The notes: generated by a model from the letters alone, not told the origin. Positions 1 to 6,367 are shown, counted from the first letter of the stretch. The stretch: DNA of 17,053 nt from Pseudomonadota bacterium (GCA_023430685.1 JAEYZH010000158.1:1-17053); one strand, 5' to 3'. Numbers and translations: made by a program.

Positions 1-1
1 C

Positions 2-427
2 GCGGGGGGCGTCAGCTACTCGCCGGCGGCGGGCTACCTCGGCGAGGACACTTTCCGCTACACGATCAGCGACGGTCGCGGCGGCGAAGCGAGCGCGACC
101 GTGCACGTCAGCGTGAGTGCGCCGAACCAGCCGCCGGTCGCGGGACCGTTGTCGGTGCGCGTGCTCAAGGGCAGCTCGATCGACATCCCGGTGCTGCAGG
201 CAGCTTCCGATCCCGACGGCGACGTGTTGACCGTGGTCTCGGTCAACCACACCGGTCCCTTGCCGACCAATACCGTCACGCTGAATCCCGACGGCAGCGT
301 GCACTACGAATCGGTGCACGGCTGGTTCGGGCAGGACTGGTTCGAGTACACGGTCTCCGACGGCCGCGGCGGCACCGCGACCGGCACGATCTCGGTGTAC
401 GTCTACGAGCTGCCACCATTCGGCTGA
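2..427 (+). CDS. Tandem-95 / cadherin-like Ig repeat protein, C-terminal end (5' truncated by window)
   Basis: An open frame runs from the window edge to a TGA at 425-427 and has no start inside the window that would be its true start. It encodes the last ~141 residues of a protein built from ~90-residue beta-sandwich repeats. Two repeat ends are visible, each with the pattern GxDxFxYTxSDGRGG followed by alternating hydrophobic strands (TVHVSV, TGTISVYV). Between them is the linker NQPPVA and a SDPDGDVLTVVSV motif, typical of Big_9/cadherin-like tandem-95 domains. The DPDGD motif suggests calcium binding. Such proteins are usually very large, secreted or surface-anchored adhesion or matrix proteins. 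The C-terminus simply stops after a short ELPPFG tail, with no sorting domain or membrane anchor visible. The family is clear; the exact role is not. Confidence 0.85.
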   Translation, partial: AGGVSYSPAAGYLGEDTFRYTISDGRGGEASATVHVSVSAPNQPPVAGPLSVRVLKGSSIDIPVLQAASDPDGDVLTVVSVNHTGPLPTNTVTLNPDGSVHYESVHGWFGQDWFEYTVSDGRGGTATGTISVYVYELPPFG

Positions 428-544
428 CAGGTCGTGGCGCATGTGCGGGGCGGGACGTAGCCGAACGCGCGAGCCGGGCCTCGCCGGAGAGGCAGCCACG
501 CGCTTTCCGCAGCGATCGCGGCAGCGCGCGACGCAACGGATCCA
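428..544. other. Convergent intergenic region with a weak stem
   Basis: 117 bp between two convergent genes. A 5-bp stem GCCTC (478-482) and GAGGC (489-493) with a 6-nt loop is the only obvious structure. It has no following T run, so it is not a convincing intrinsic terminator. Nothing else is supported here. Confidence 0.3.
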
Positions 545-1339
545 TCACGCCGCCGCCGGCAACGCGATCGGCTGCGCGGCGCGCTGCGCGAGGCTCACGC
601 GCCGCCCGGTCCAGTGCAGCAGTTCGAACGTGCCGTCGGCGTGTTCGACGAGCGCGGTGCAGTGTTCGACCCAGTCGCCGTCGTTGAGATAGAGCGCGCC
701 TGCGTGCTCGCGCATCGCGGCGAAATGGATGTGGCCGCAGATGTGACCGTCGTAGCCCTCGCGGCCCGCCTGCTCGGCCACGCGCCGTTCGAAGTCATGG
801 ATGAAGCGCCGCGCCGCGCCGATGCGCGCCTTGAGGCCGATCGACAATGGCCGGTAATCGAACCCGCAGATCCGCAGCAAGCGGTTGCAGCGGCGATTGA
901 GTGCGCAGACGACGCCCTGCAGCGTGTCGCCGAGTCGCAGCAGCCAGGCCGGCGTCGAGCCGTGCGCGTCGAACTCGTCACCATGCGAGACGTGGTAGCG
1001 AAGACCGTCGGCGGCGACGTGGGTCGCGTCGAGCGCGAAGTCGATGCCCGCGATGCGCTGTCCCGCGAGCTGGCGCAGCGGCGCGTCATGGTTGCCCGGG
1101 ATGTAGGTCACGCGCGTGCCGCGCGCGGCGATCGCGATCACTTCCGCGACGACCGCGCCATGGCTCGCATGCCAGTAAGGCCGGCGCGCCATGTTCTCGA
1201 GGTCGACGATGTCGCCGACGAGGTACAGGCGCTCGCAGCGCATCGAATGCAGGAAGTCGAGCAGGAACACGGTCTGGCAATCGGCGAGGCCGAGGTGCAC
1301 GTCGGAAACGAACACGCTGCGATACGAAGTGCGGCTCAT
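545..1339 (-). CDS. LpxH-like UDP-2,3-diacylglucosamine pyrophosphatase family metallophosphoesterase
   Basis: A 264-residue calcineurin-like metallophosphoesterase. All family blocks are present in order: SDVHLG, GDIVD, GNHD, HGDEFD and GHIH; these supply the dinuclear metal site. Spacing and the HGDEFD block match the COG2908 group, to which LpxH belongs. LpxH releases UMP from UDP-2,3-diacylglucosamine at the cytoplasmic face of the inner membrane during lipid A synthesis. The frame opens nine codons further upstream (1366), but the ATG at 1339 is preferred because GGGGAG lies just upstream with 5-nt spacing and the sequence then runs directly into the first metal motif. COG2908 also contains LpxH-like paralogues of uncertain function, so the family is sure but the exact substrate is not. 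No lpx genes are adjacent. Confidence 0.88.
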   Translation of the reverse strand: MSRTSYRSVFVSDVHLGLADCQTVFLLDFLHSMRCERLYLVGDIVDLENMARRPYWHASHGAVVAEVIAIAARGTRVTYIPGNHDAPLRQLAGQRIAGIDFALDATHVAADGLRYHVSHGDEFDAHGSTPAWLLRLGDTLQGVVCALNRRCNRLLRICGFDYRPLSIGLKARIGAARRFIHDFERRVAEQAGREGYDGHICGHIHFAAMREHAGALYLNDGDWVEHCTALVEHADGTFELLHWTGRRVSLAQRAAQPIALPAAA

Positions 1340-1435
1340 CGCGGCTCCCCATCCGGTCGGGCGCATGCTCGCCCGCTGCCGTCACGCGGGCGTTTCGGTG
1401 CGGTTGCCGGCGGGTGTCGGCGCGGTTGCGCGGCA

Positions 1436-1466
1436 GTGACACCGCGCTCGGCCACGCGGCTGTCAC
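1436..1466. promoter_or_regulatory. Bulged inverted repeat in divergent intergenic region
   Basis: GTGACA-CCGCG (1436-1446) pairs with CGCGG-C-TGTCAC (1455-1466), giving 11 base pairs interrupted by one bulged C around an 8-nt loop. It sits midway between the LpxH-like gene and the AbrB antitoxin gene, which diverge. It could be an operator for either gene or an RNA hairpin in the leader of the leftward gene. The pairing is seen directly; the function is inferred. Confidence 0.4.
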
Positions 1467-1530
1467 ATCGACTGGCTAGCGTGTGCGCACCGTACCCGCG
1501 GCACGCGCGGCCGCGAGGCTTCAACGATCG

Positions 1531-1552
1531 TGGTATAACATCCGTTATAACG
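1531..1552 (+). promoter_or_regulatory. AT-rich extended -10 promoter overlapping a palindromic operator of the toxin-antitoxin pair
   Basis: An AT-rich island in very GC-rich DNA lies just before the antitoxin ATG (1566). TATAAC (1534-1539) and GTTATA (1544-1549) are a perfect 6-bp inverted repeat with a 4-nt spacer, and CGTTATAACG (1543-1552) is itself a 10-bp palindrome. TGG followed by TATAAC (1531-1539) fits an extended -10 promoter. No good -35 is visible. Palindromes over the promoter are what an autoregulating AbrB/MazE antitoxin would bind; binding here is inference. Confidence 0.6.
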
Positions 1553-1565
1553 ACGGAATCAGCCC

Positions 1566-1787
1566 ATGAAGCTCAAGATCACCGCGATCGGCAACTCCGC
1601 CGGCGTCATCCTCCCGAAGGAACTGCTGGCCGCGCTGCGCGTCGACAAAGGGGACGACCTCTACGTCTTGGAGACGTCGGACGGCATCCGCCTCAGCGCT
1701 TACGACCCCGAACTGGCGGCCCAGATGGACGTGGCCGAGCAGGTCATGCGCGATCGCCGCGAACTGCTGCGCAAGCTCGCGCAGTGA
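1566..1787 (+). CDS. AbrB/MazE-family antitoxin
   Basis: A 73-residue protein with an N-terminal swapped-hairpin AbrB/MazE DNA-binding domain, visible as KITAIGNSAGVILPKELL followed by LRVDKGDDLYV (residues ~4-34). The C-terminal half (DPELAAQMDVAEQVMRDRRE) is charged and helical, as expected for the toxin-neutralising tail. The first gene of a two-gene operon, it ends 7 bases before the Doc toxin start codon. In such pairs the antitoxin binds the toxin and, with it, represses the shared promoter; the palindromic AT-rich site upstream fits this. ATG 1566 is the only sensible start; a weak ACGGA lies ~8 nt upstream. The family call is firm and the pairing with Doc rests on adjacency. Confidence 0.88.
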   Translation: MKLKITAIGNSAGVILPKELLAALRVDKGDDLYVLETSDGIRLSAYDPELAAQMDVAEQVMRDRRELLRKLAQ

Positions 1788-1794
1788 GCTTGCC

Positions 1795-2226
1795 GTGATG
1801 ATCTGGATCAGCAAGAGGCTGGCCCTCGCCATCCACGAGCGACAACTCGCCGAGCATGGCGGCATCGCGGGCGTGCGCGACGATGACTTGCTCGAATCGG
1901 CGATCTCCCGACCGCAGCAGATGGCCGCGTATGGCGACCCTCCGCCCGATCTCGCCGACCTGGCCGCGAGTCTCGCCTTCGGCCTCGCGCGCAACCATCC
2001 GTTCCTGGACGGCAACACGCGCACCGCGGCAGTCGCCTGCGAAACCTTCATCGTCCTCAACGGAGGCCGCCTGATGGCGGACACGCTCGCGCTGTATCCG
2101 GAGTATATCGCCCTCGCCGAAGGCAGCCTCGCGGAAGCCGACTTCGCCGCCTGGTTGCGTCGGCACCTGCGCACCGGAGCCGCGCGCGGCATCAACGAGC
2201 CGCGGGCAGCGCGCCGCGCGCAGTAG
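1795..2226 (+). CDS. doc: Doc (death-on-curing) family toxin, Fic fold, with variant active-site motif
   Basis: A 143-residue Fic-fold protein of the Doc branch. GVRDDDLLESAISRPQQ (26-42) is the usual Doc N-terminal signature, and NHPFLDGNTRTA (67-78) is the catalytic Fic motif with His68, Asp72, Asn74 and Arg76. Phage P1 Doc phosphorylates EF-Tu and stops translation; Doc motifs typically have Lys after the Asn (ANKR/GNKR), whereas this protein has Thr75. The codon ACG is one base from AAG. The start is GTG 1795 or ATG 1798; neither has a strong ribosome site, fitting coupling to the antitoxin stop 7 bases upstream. The C-terminus carries an extra Arg/Ala-rich tail of ~18 residues. The stop is a TAG preceded by G. 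Toxicity of this variant is untested. Confidence 0.87.
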   Translation: MMIWISKRLALAIHERQLAEHGGIAGVRDDDLLESAISRPQQMAAYGDPPPDLADLAASLAFGLARNHPFLDGNTRTAAVACETFIVLNGGRLMADTLALYPEYIALAEGSLAEADFAAWLRRHLRTGAARGINEPRAARRAQ

Positions 2227-2249
2227 GCACGAGCTTCGGCAGGCTTGCG

Positions 2250-2404
2250 CTAGGCGTTGCGGCTGCGTCTCGCCCGTGCGCGCTTGCCGACTGGCAGCAT
2301 CGACGTGAGGGCAAGGTACCGCTCGAACAGGAACGCCACGCGCTCGGCATCGGTGCCGAGTCTCGGTAGCTTGCGGCCGGCCGCCTTTTCCGCGGCGATG
2401 TAAG
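2250..2404 (-). pseudogene. Possible coding remnant without a start codon
   Basis: On the minus strand an open frame ending in TAG at 2250-2252 reads HTAYIAAEKAAGRKLP, then GTDAERVAFLFERYLALTS, then a basic tail KRARARRSRNA. The mix of helical hydrophobic and charged residues and the codon choice look like real protein, unlike the Arg/Ala-only shadows elsewhere. There is no ATG, GTG or TTG near its beginning; upstream it runs into a GTAG palindrome and the 3' end of the aldo/keto reductase. It may be the 3' part of a gene truncated by repeat insertion, or chance. I do not recognise the family. Confidence 0.3.
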
Positions 2405-2459
2405 CGGTGTGGCGGAGCCGATCGAGAGGCGCCGGGCGCGCTACGCGCGTCCAGCCTAC
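2404..2459 (-). repeat. GTAG-headed REP-like element overlapping the aldo/keto reductase stop codon
   Basis: Read on the minus strand from 2459, the sequence begins GTAGGCTGG and contains the stem GCGCG-TAG-CGCGC. GTAG-headed palindromes are the known form of REP elements in xanthomonads. The TAG of its head (2456-2458) is the stop codon of the aldo/keto reductase. The downstream limit is approximate and the stem is imperfect, so this is a degenerate member at best. Confidence 0.45.
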
Positions 2460-3400
2460 GGGCTCGCGCGCTCGAGCGCGTCGAGATCGTCGCGTGACAG
2501 CTTCAGCCGCACCGCGCCCGCGAGTTCCTGCACCTGTTCGACGCTGGTCGCGCTCGCGATCGGCGCGGTGATGCCGGGACGGGTCATGAGCCACGCGAGC
2601 GCGACCTGGGCCGGCGTCGCGTCGTGGCGTTTGGCCACGTCGTCGAGCGTCGCGAGCACGCGCAGGCCGTGGCCGTTGAGGTAGCGCGCGGCCGCGCCGC
2701 CGCGTGCCTTGCTCTTGCCGAGGTCGGCTTCGCTGCGGTACTTGCCGGTCAGGAATCCGCTCGCGAGCGAGTAATACGGCACGACGCCGAGTCCGTGTTC
2801 TTCCACGATCGGCGCGAGTCGGGTTTCGTAGTCCTTGCGCGCGACGAGGTTGTACTCGGGCTGCAGCACTTCGTAGCGCGGCAGTCCGAGCCGCCCGCTC
2901 GTCGCGAGTGCTTCGGCGAGGCGCGGCGCGGCGTAGTTCGAGGCGCCGATCGCACGCACCTTGCCGCGTTCGACCAGCCGCGCGAACGCACCGAGCGTGT
3001 CGGCGAGCGGAACGGAAGCGTCGTCTTCGTGCGCGAAGTAGAGGTCGATCACCTCGACGCCGAGGCGGCGCAGCGAGTCGTCGGCCGCGGCTTCGATGTT
3101 CGCGGGGGACAGGCCCTTGCGCCGATCCCACTTCGCGACCTTGGTCGCGATCACGACCTTGTCGCGCCGGCCGCCCTGCGCGAGCCAGCGGCCGATGATC
3201 GCTTCGGATTCGCCGCCCTCGTTGCCGGGCACCCATGCGGGATAGACGTCGGCGGTGTCGATGAGGTCGAGGCCGGCATCGACGAACGCATCGAGCACCC
3301 GGAACGAGGCGGTTTCATCGAGGGTCCAGCCGAACACGTTGCCGCCGAGCGCGAGCGGCTGGACCGAGAGGCCGGAGTTTCCGAGATTGCGGGCGGTCAT
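2456..3400 (-). CDS. Aldo/keto reductase (NADPH-dependent oxidoreductase, YajO/Tas-like group)
   Basis: A 314-residue TIM-barrel aldo/keto reductase. The catalytic tetrad is visible as Asp48 and Tyr53 (LIDTADVYPAW), Lys87 (VIATKVAKW) and His124 (LYFAHEDD). Further family blocks are KVRAIGASNY (substrate/nicotinamide side), LQPEYNLV, GVVPYYSLASGFLTGKY, and a C-terminal APIASATSVEQVQEL segment for NADPH phosphate binding. Such enzymes reduce aldehydes and ketones in the cytosol; the physiological substrate cannot be read from sequence. The frame is open far upstream, but ATG 3400 is chosen because GGAGGA lies 8 nt upstream and the family's N-terminal RNLGNSGLSVQPLALGG starts immediately. It lies 70 bp downstream of the NlpC/P60 gene on the same strand and may be cotranscribed. 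The stop codon is part of a GTAG repeat. Confidence 0.92.
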   Translation of the reverse strand: MTARNLGNSGLSVQPLALGGNVFGWTLDETASFRVLDAFVDAGLDLIDTADVYPAWVPGNEGGESEAIIGRWLAQGGRRDKVVIATKVAKWDRRKGLSPANIEAAADDSLRRLGVEVIDLYFAHEDDASVPLADTLGAFARLVERGKVRAIGASNYAAPRLAEALATSGRLGLPRYEVLQPEYNLVARKDYETRLAPIVEEHGLGVVPYYSLASGFLTGKYRSEADLGKSKARGGAAARYLNGHGLRVLATLDDVAKRHDATPAQVALAWLMTRPGITAPIASATSVEQVQELAGAVRLKLSRDDLDALERASP

Positions 3401-3470
3401 GCGGGCGTTCCTCCAGCGGGAACGTTCGGATCTGCGTCCGTTCCGGCGGATCGCAAGCCGCGCGATGGCC

Positions 3471-4085
3471 TCAGGCGAGGACTTCGGGACGCTTCGCGCC
3501 CGCGAAGCGCTTCGACCAGTAGGCCTCGTCGAGCCGGCTGATGCTGACGGCCTTGCCCTTCGAGGGCGCGTGGATGAAGCGGCCATTGCCGATGTAGATG
3601 CCGACGTGCGAGACGCGCGTGCCCTTGATGCGGAAGAACACGAGGTCGCCGGTCTGCATGTCCTGGCGCGTGACGAGCTTGCCGGTGCGGTACTGGCTCG
3701 CGGAGTCCGAGGGCAGCTCGGTACCGGCACCGTGGCGGAACACGTAGCGCACGAACCCGCTGCAGTCGAAGCCCGTCGCGGGATCGCGGCCGCCGCTCTT
3801 GTAGCGGATGTGGCGCAGGCTCATCGAGAGGTCGGCCAGCATCCGGCGCAGGCGCGAGGCGGGCTTGGCGACAGGAACCTGTTCGTCGCCGGCGACGGGC
3901 AGTGCGGCGGGCGCGTCGGCGGCGGGCGCCGCAGGTACGAGCACCGGCAAGGTGGACACGGTGTCGGACGCATCGAGCGTCCAGTTCGAAAAGTCGCCGG
4001 GCAAGGAGGGTGCGGCGAGCGCGGTGGCGGCGGGCATCGCGACGAAAGCGAGCACGAGCGAGGCCGTCATTCGATGGAATGGCAT
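3471..4085 (-). CDS. Secreted NlpC/P60 family peptidoglycan endopeptidase
   Basis: A 204-residue exported protein. A signal peptide occupies residues 1-24 (hydrophobic core ASLVLAFVAMPAATALA, cleavage after ALA). It is followed by a ~50-residue Ala/Pro-rich linker and a C-terminal NlpC/P60 domain (~81-204). The catalytic triad is visible: Cys108 in FDCSGFVRYVF, His160 in SHVGIYIG and His172 in FIHAPSKG. The family cuts the gamma-D-Glu-DAP bond in peptidoglycan stem peptides in the periplasm. The frame is open upstream to 4172, but ATG 4085 gives a proper signal peptide and has a GGGA 9 nt upstream; the earlier ATG would add a non-hydrophobic basic stretch. The upstream DNA holds a strong hairpin and an operator-like inverted repeat. 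An aldo/keto reductase follows on the same strand. Confidence 0.92.
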   Translation of the reverse strand: MPFHRMTASLVLAFVAMPAATALAAPSLPGDFSNWTLDASDTVSTLPVLVPAAPAADAPAALPVAGDEQVPVAKPASRLRRMLADLSMSLRHIRYKSGGRDPATGFDCSGFVRYVFRHGAGTELPSDSASQYRTGKLVTRQDMQTGDLVFFRIKGTRVSHVGIYIGNGRFIHAPSKGKAVSISRLDEAYWSKRFAGAKRPEVLA

Positions 4086-4142
4086 TCGGTGTGGTCCCGT
4101 TCCAGGTCGAAAGGGTGCGGACCGGCCGTGCCGCCCACCCCC

Positions 4143-4172
4143 GTGGAGCGGCGAAACTAGCAAACGCTCCAC
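4143..4172 (-). promoter_or_regulatory. 8-bp hairpin in the leader region of the NlpC/P60 gene
   Basis: GTGGAGCG (4143-4150) and CGCTCCAC (4165-4172) are perfect inverted repeats around a 14-nt loop. Allowing one bulged base, the stem extends by a further CCG/CGG. It lies 58 bp upstream of the NlpC/P60 start, so it would fold in that gene's 5' leader if transcription begins upstream of it. Function is unknown. Confidence 0.45.
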
Positions 4173-4189
4173 CGGAAGATGTTTGGCTC

Positions 4190-4213
4190 CCGTTAAGAAA
4201 TGGCCCTTGACGG
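4190..4213. promoter_or_regulatory. Operator-like imperfect inverted repeat upstream of the NlpC/P60 gene
   Basis: CCGTTAAG (4190-4197) and CTTGACGG (4206-4213) match in 7 of 8 positions as inverted repeats with an 8-nt spacer. The 24-bp site sits in the only AT-richer patch of the region, about 105 bp upstream of the leftward NlpC/P60 gene, where a promoter is expected. It could be a dimeric repressor or activator site. No regulator is encoded nearby. Confidence 0.35.
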
Positions 4214-4301
4214 CATAAATGTGTGACGCCGGTCCGCTTCGGCCTGCGAAACTGATGGCGGAAATCAGGCGCTCGGGCGGCTATCGGAAGGGACGTCAGT
4301 C

Positions 4302-4378
4302 GTAGGGTGGGTCGCAGCCGCGCAGCGGCGAGCCCCACCATTGGAGGGTCGCAGCCGCGCAGCGGCGAGCCCCACCAT
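4302..4378 (+). repeat. GTAG-headed REP-like palindrome with a tandem 33-bp duplication
   Basis: Starting at GTAG (4302), the element pairs GGTGGG (4306-4311) with CCCACC (4334-4339) and has an inner stem CCGC-GCA-GCGG (4318-4328). A 33-bp segment (4309-4341) is repeated perfectly at 4346-4378, period 37. Head tetranucleotide, size and palindromic form fit the GTAG class of REP elements known from Stenotrophomonas and relatives. It lies between the NlpC/P60 leader and the SGNH gene end. Confidence 0.7.
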
Positions 4379-4423
4379 CGCCATCCCGCCGGTTCGCCGC
4401 GTGCGGTGGCCGGAGCTTCGCGC

Positions 4424-4461
4424 CGGTGGGTCTCGCGCCTCCGGCGCTGCGACCCCCCTAC
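4424..4461 (-). repeat. Inverted GTAG-headed REP-like palindrome overlapping the SGNH hydrolase stop codon
   Basis: On the minus strand from 4461 the sequence reads GTAGGGGGGTCGCAG and closes with GAGACCCACC. Forward-strand arms GCGCC (4435-4439) and GGCGC (4443-4447) form a perfect inner stem with a 3-nt loop, flanked by GGGT/ACCC pairing. It faces the element at 4302, giving the head-to-head BIME-like arrangement typical of REP pairs. Its TAG (4458-4460) is the stop codon of the SGNH hydrolase. Confidence 0.65.
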
Positions 4462-5078
4462 GGGGTGGTCGTGAGCGCGCGCATCGCCGCGGGCAGGATC
4501 TCCTCGACCCATAGCGCGTACTGCGCAGCGGATGGGTGCAGCCGATCGGCGACGAGCATCGCGGGCGAATCGCCGGCTTCACGCGAGATTCCCGTAATGT
4601 CGACGAACGCGGCCCCGGCGGCGAGCGCGGCCGCGCGTGCGCGCGCATTGAACGCATCGATCGCGTCGGCGACTGCGCGCGCGTCGCGGCCTTCCGAACG
4701 CGCGAAACCCGTCACGCCCCAGTCCGGGATCGAGACCACGAGCACGCGGCGCGCGTCGCCGCCGGCCTGCGCGATCGCGATTGCGAGCAGCTGGTCGAAC
4801 TGGTCCGCGTATTCCTCGAGCGCGCGTCCGCGGTACTGGTTGTTGACGCCAATCAGCAGGCTCACGAGCGCATGCGGAGGCTCGGGTGCCGCGGCCTCGA
4901 TCGCGGCCGCGAGTTCGTCGGTGGTCCAGCCCGTGCGCGCGACCACCGCAGGCTCCTCGATCGCGATCGCGAACGCGCGCAGGCGGCGCACGAGCTGTGC
5001 AGGCCAGCGCTCCCCGTCCTCGACGCCTTCGCCGATCGTGTAGGAATCGCCGAGTGCGAGGTAGCGCCGCGTCGTCAT
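4458..5078 (-). CDS. SGNH/GDSL family hydrolase (esterase/lipase type)
   Basis: A 206-residue cytosolic SGNH-fold hydrolase. Block I is YLALGDSYTIGEG with nucleophile Ser12. Gly50 (ARTGWTTDEL) is the block II glycine, the GVNNQYRG segment (77-84) supplies the block III Asn, and DRLHPSAAQY gives Asp178 and His181. The substrate is unknown; the family removes acyl groups from diverse esters. There is no signal peptide from ATG 5078. The frame is open to 5159, but that would add 27 Arg/Ala-rich residues and overlap the aminotransferase by over 70 bases, so 5078 is preferred; it lies 7 bases after the aminotransferase stop. This tight spacing and the poor ribosome site suggest translational coupling. 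The C-terminus ends ALTTTP, with the stop supplied by a GTAG repeat. Confidence 0.9.
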   Translation of the reverse strand: MTTRRYLALGDSYTIGEGVEDGERWPAQLVRRLRAFAIAIEEPAVVARTGWTTDELAAAIEAAAPEPPHALVSLLIGVNNQYRGRALEEYADQFDQLLAIAIAQAGGDARRVLVVSIPDWGVTGFARSEGRDARAVADAIDAFNARARAAALAAGAAFVDITGISREAGDSPAMLVADRLHPSAAQYALWVEEILPAAMRALTTTP

Positions 5079-5085
5079 GGCCGGC

Positions 5086-6354
5086 TCACGCGACGCGGCG
5101 AGTGGCCGCGCCCGATTCGGCGCAGCGCGCGAGCTCGCGCTCGATGCGCGCGAACGCATCGGCGAGCACCTCGGGCTCGGGCAGCATCGTCACGCGGAAG
5201 CGGTTGCGCGCGGCGATGTTGAAGCTGCTGCCCGGCACCAGGATGATGTGCTCGCGTTCGAGCAGGTCGAGCGCGAACGCCTCGTCGTCGAAGGCGGGCA
5301 GGCGCTCGGCGTCGATGCCCGGGAATGCGTACAGCGCGCCCGCGGGCGGCACCAGCTGGAGGAACTCGCTGGCCGCGACTGCGTCGAGGATCGCCGCGCG
5401 CGCCGCATGCAGGCGTCCACCCGGACGCGTCAGCGCGCCGATCTCGTTCGGGCCTTCGAGCGCGGGGCGGATCGCCCACTGCGCGGTCACGTTGCTGCAC
5501 AGGCGCAGGCTCGCGAGCAGGTCGAGCGCGCGCTCCAGATCGTGCGTGCCGGCGCCGGTCAGCGACAGCCAGCCGACGCGGTACCCGCAGGCGAGATGCA
5601 CCTTCGACAAGCCGCCGTAGCTGAGGCACGGCACATCACCCGCGAGGGGCGCGAGCGGCCAGAAGCCCGCGCCGTCGTAGAGCACGCTGTCGTAGATCTC
5701 GTCGGCAAGCAGGACCAGCCGGTGCCGGCGCGCGAGGTCGACCAGCGCGACGAGCAGCTCGCGCGGATACACCGCGCCGGTCGGATTGTTCGGATTGATG
5801 AGCACGAGCGCCTTCGTGCGCGCGGTGATGCGCGCCTCGATCTCGCCCGGATCGGGCAGGTGCGCGCGCTCGGGCGGGCAGTCGTAGTAGACGGGCACGC
5901 CGCCGTTGAGCCGCGTCGCCGCGCTCCAGAGCGGATAGTCGGGCGCCGGCACCAGCACTTCGTCGCCGGGCTCGAGCAGCGCGCGCAGGCTGAGGTCGAT
6001 GAGTTCGCTGACGCCGTTGCCGATGAACACGCGCGACGCATCGGCGTCGACACCGTTGCGCCGGTGCTGCGCGGCGATCGCCTCGCGCGCTTCGGCGAGT
6101 CCCTGCTGGTGGCAATACGCTTCGCTTCGCGGCAGCGAGGCCGAGATCGCGTCGCGCAGGTGCTGCGGCACGCGGAAGCCGAACAGGCCCGGGTTGCCGA
6201 TGTTGAGGCGCAGCACCCGATGGCCGGCCGCTTCGAGTTCGTGCGCGCGGCGGCTCAGAGGGCCGCGGATGTCGTACCGCACCTGTTCCAGGCGGCTGCT
6301 GACCGCGATCCCGGCGTCTTGCATGGGTGGTTCTGTCTGGAGGCGATCGGCCAT
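5086..6354 (-). CDS. PLP-dependent aminotransferase, AlaA-like (alanine/glutamate-pyruvate type)
   Basis: A 422-residue fold-type I aminotransferase. NIGNPGLFGF (51-60) and SEAYCHQQGLAEAREAI resemble E. coli AlaA (YfbQ), as do NPNNPTGAVY (187-196) and DEIYDSVLYD. Lys251 in GLSKVHLACGYRVGW is the Schiff-base lysine, Arg259 probably binds PLP phosphate, and Arg387 in RFRVTML binds the substrate carboxylate. AlaA makes alanine from pyruvate and glutamate; close relatives use other amino acids, so substrate is inferred. ATG 6354 is taken as start but has no recognisable ribosome site. ATG 6324 (codon 11) is an alternative that matches the usual family N-terminus better. A GGGCTGA array lies 13 bp upstream of the first ATG. 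The SGNH hydrolase follows after 7 bases and is likely cotranscribed. Confidence 0.9.
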   Translation of the reverse strand: MADRLQTEPPMQDAGIAVSSRLEQVRYDIRGPLSRRAHELEAAGHRVLRLNIGNPGLFGFRVPQHLRDAISASLPRSEAYCHQQGLAEAREAIAAQHRRNGVDADASRVFIGNGVSELIDLSLRALLEPGDEVLVPAPDYPLWSAATRLNGGVPVYYDCPPERAHLPDPGEIEARITARTKALVLINPNNPTGAVYPRELLVALVDLARRHRLVLLADEIYDSVLYDGAGFWPLAPLAGDVPCLSYGGLSKVHLACGYRVGWLSLTGAGTHDLERALDLLASLRLCSNVTAQWAIRPALEGPNEIGALTRPGGRLHAARAAILDAVAASEFLQLVPPAGALYAFPGIDAERLPAFDDEAFALDLLEREHIILVPGSSFNIAARNRFRVTMLPEPEVLADAFARIERELARCAESGAATRRVA

Positions 6355-6367
6355 GCTATCAGTTTGA

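Noticed and set aside
478..493. Hairpin between convergent genes as an intrinsic terminator
   Set aside because: Only 5 bp of stem and no T run.
276..548. Possible small gene on the minus strand overlapping the LpxH-like gene's stop
   Set aside because: Very Arg-rich, runs antisense through the tandem-95 coding region and shows no domain or ribosome site.
4302..4461. CRISPR array
   Set aside because: Only two direct 33-bp copies with a 4-bp gap, plus an inverted relative; no spacers and no cas genes. Fits REP-type repeats.
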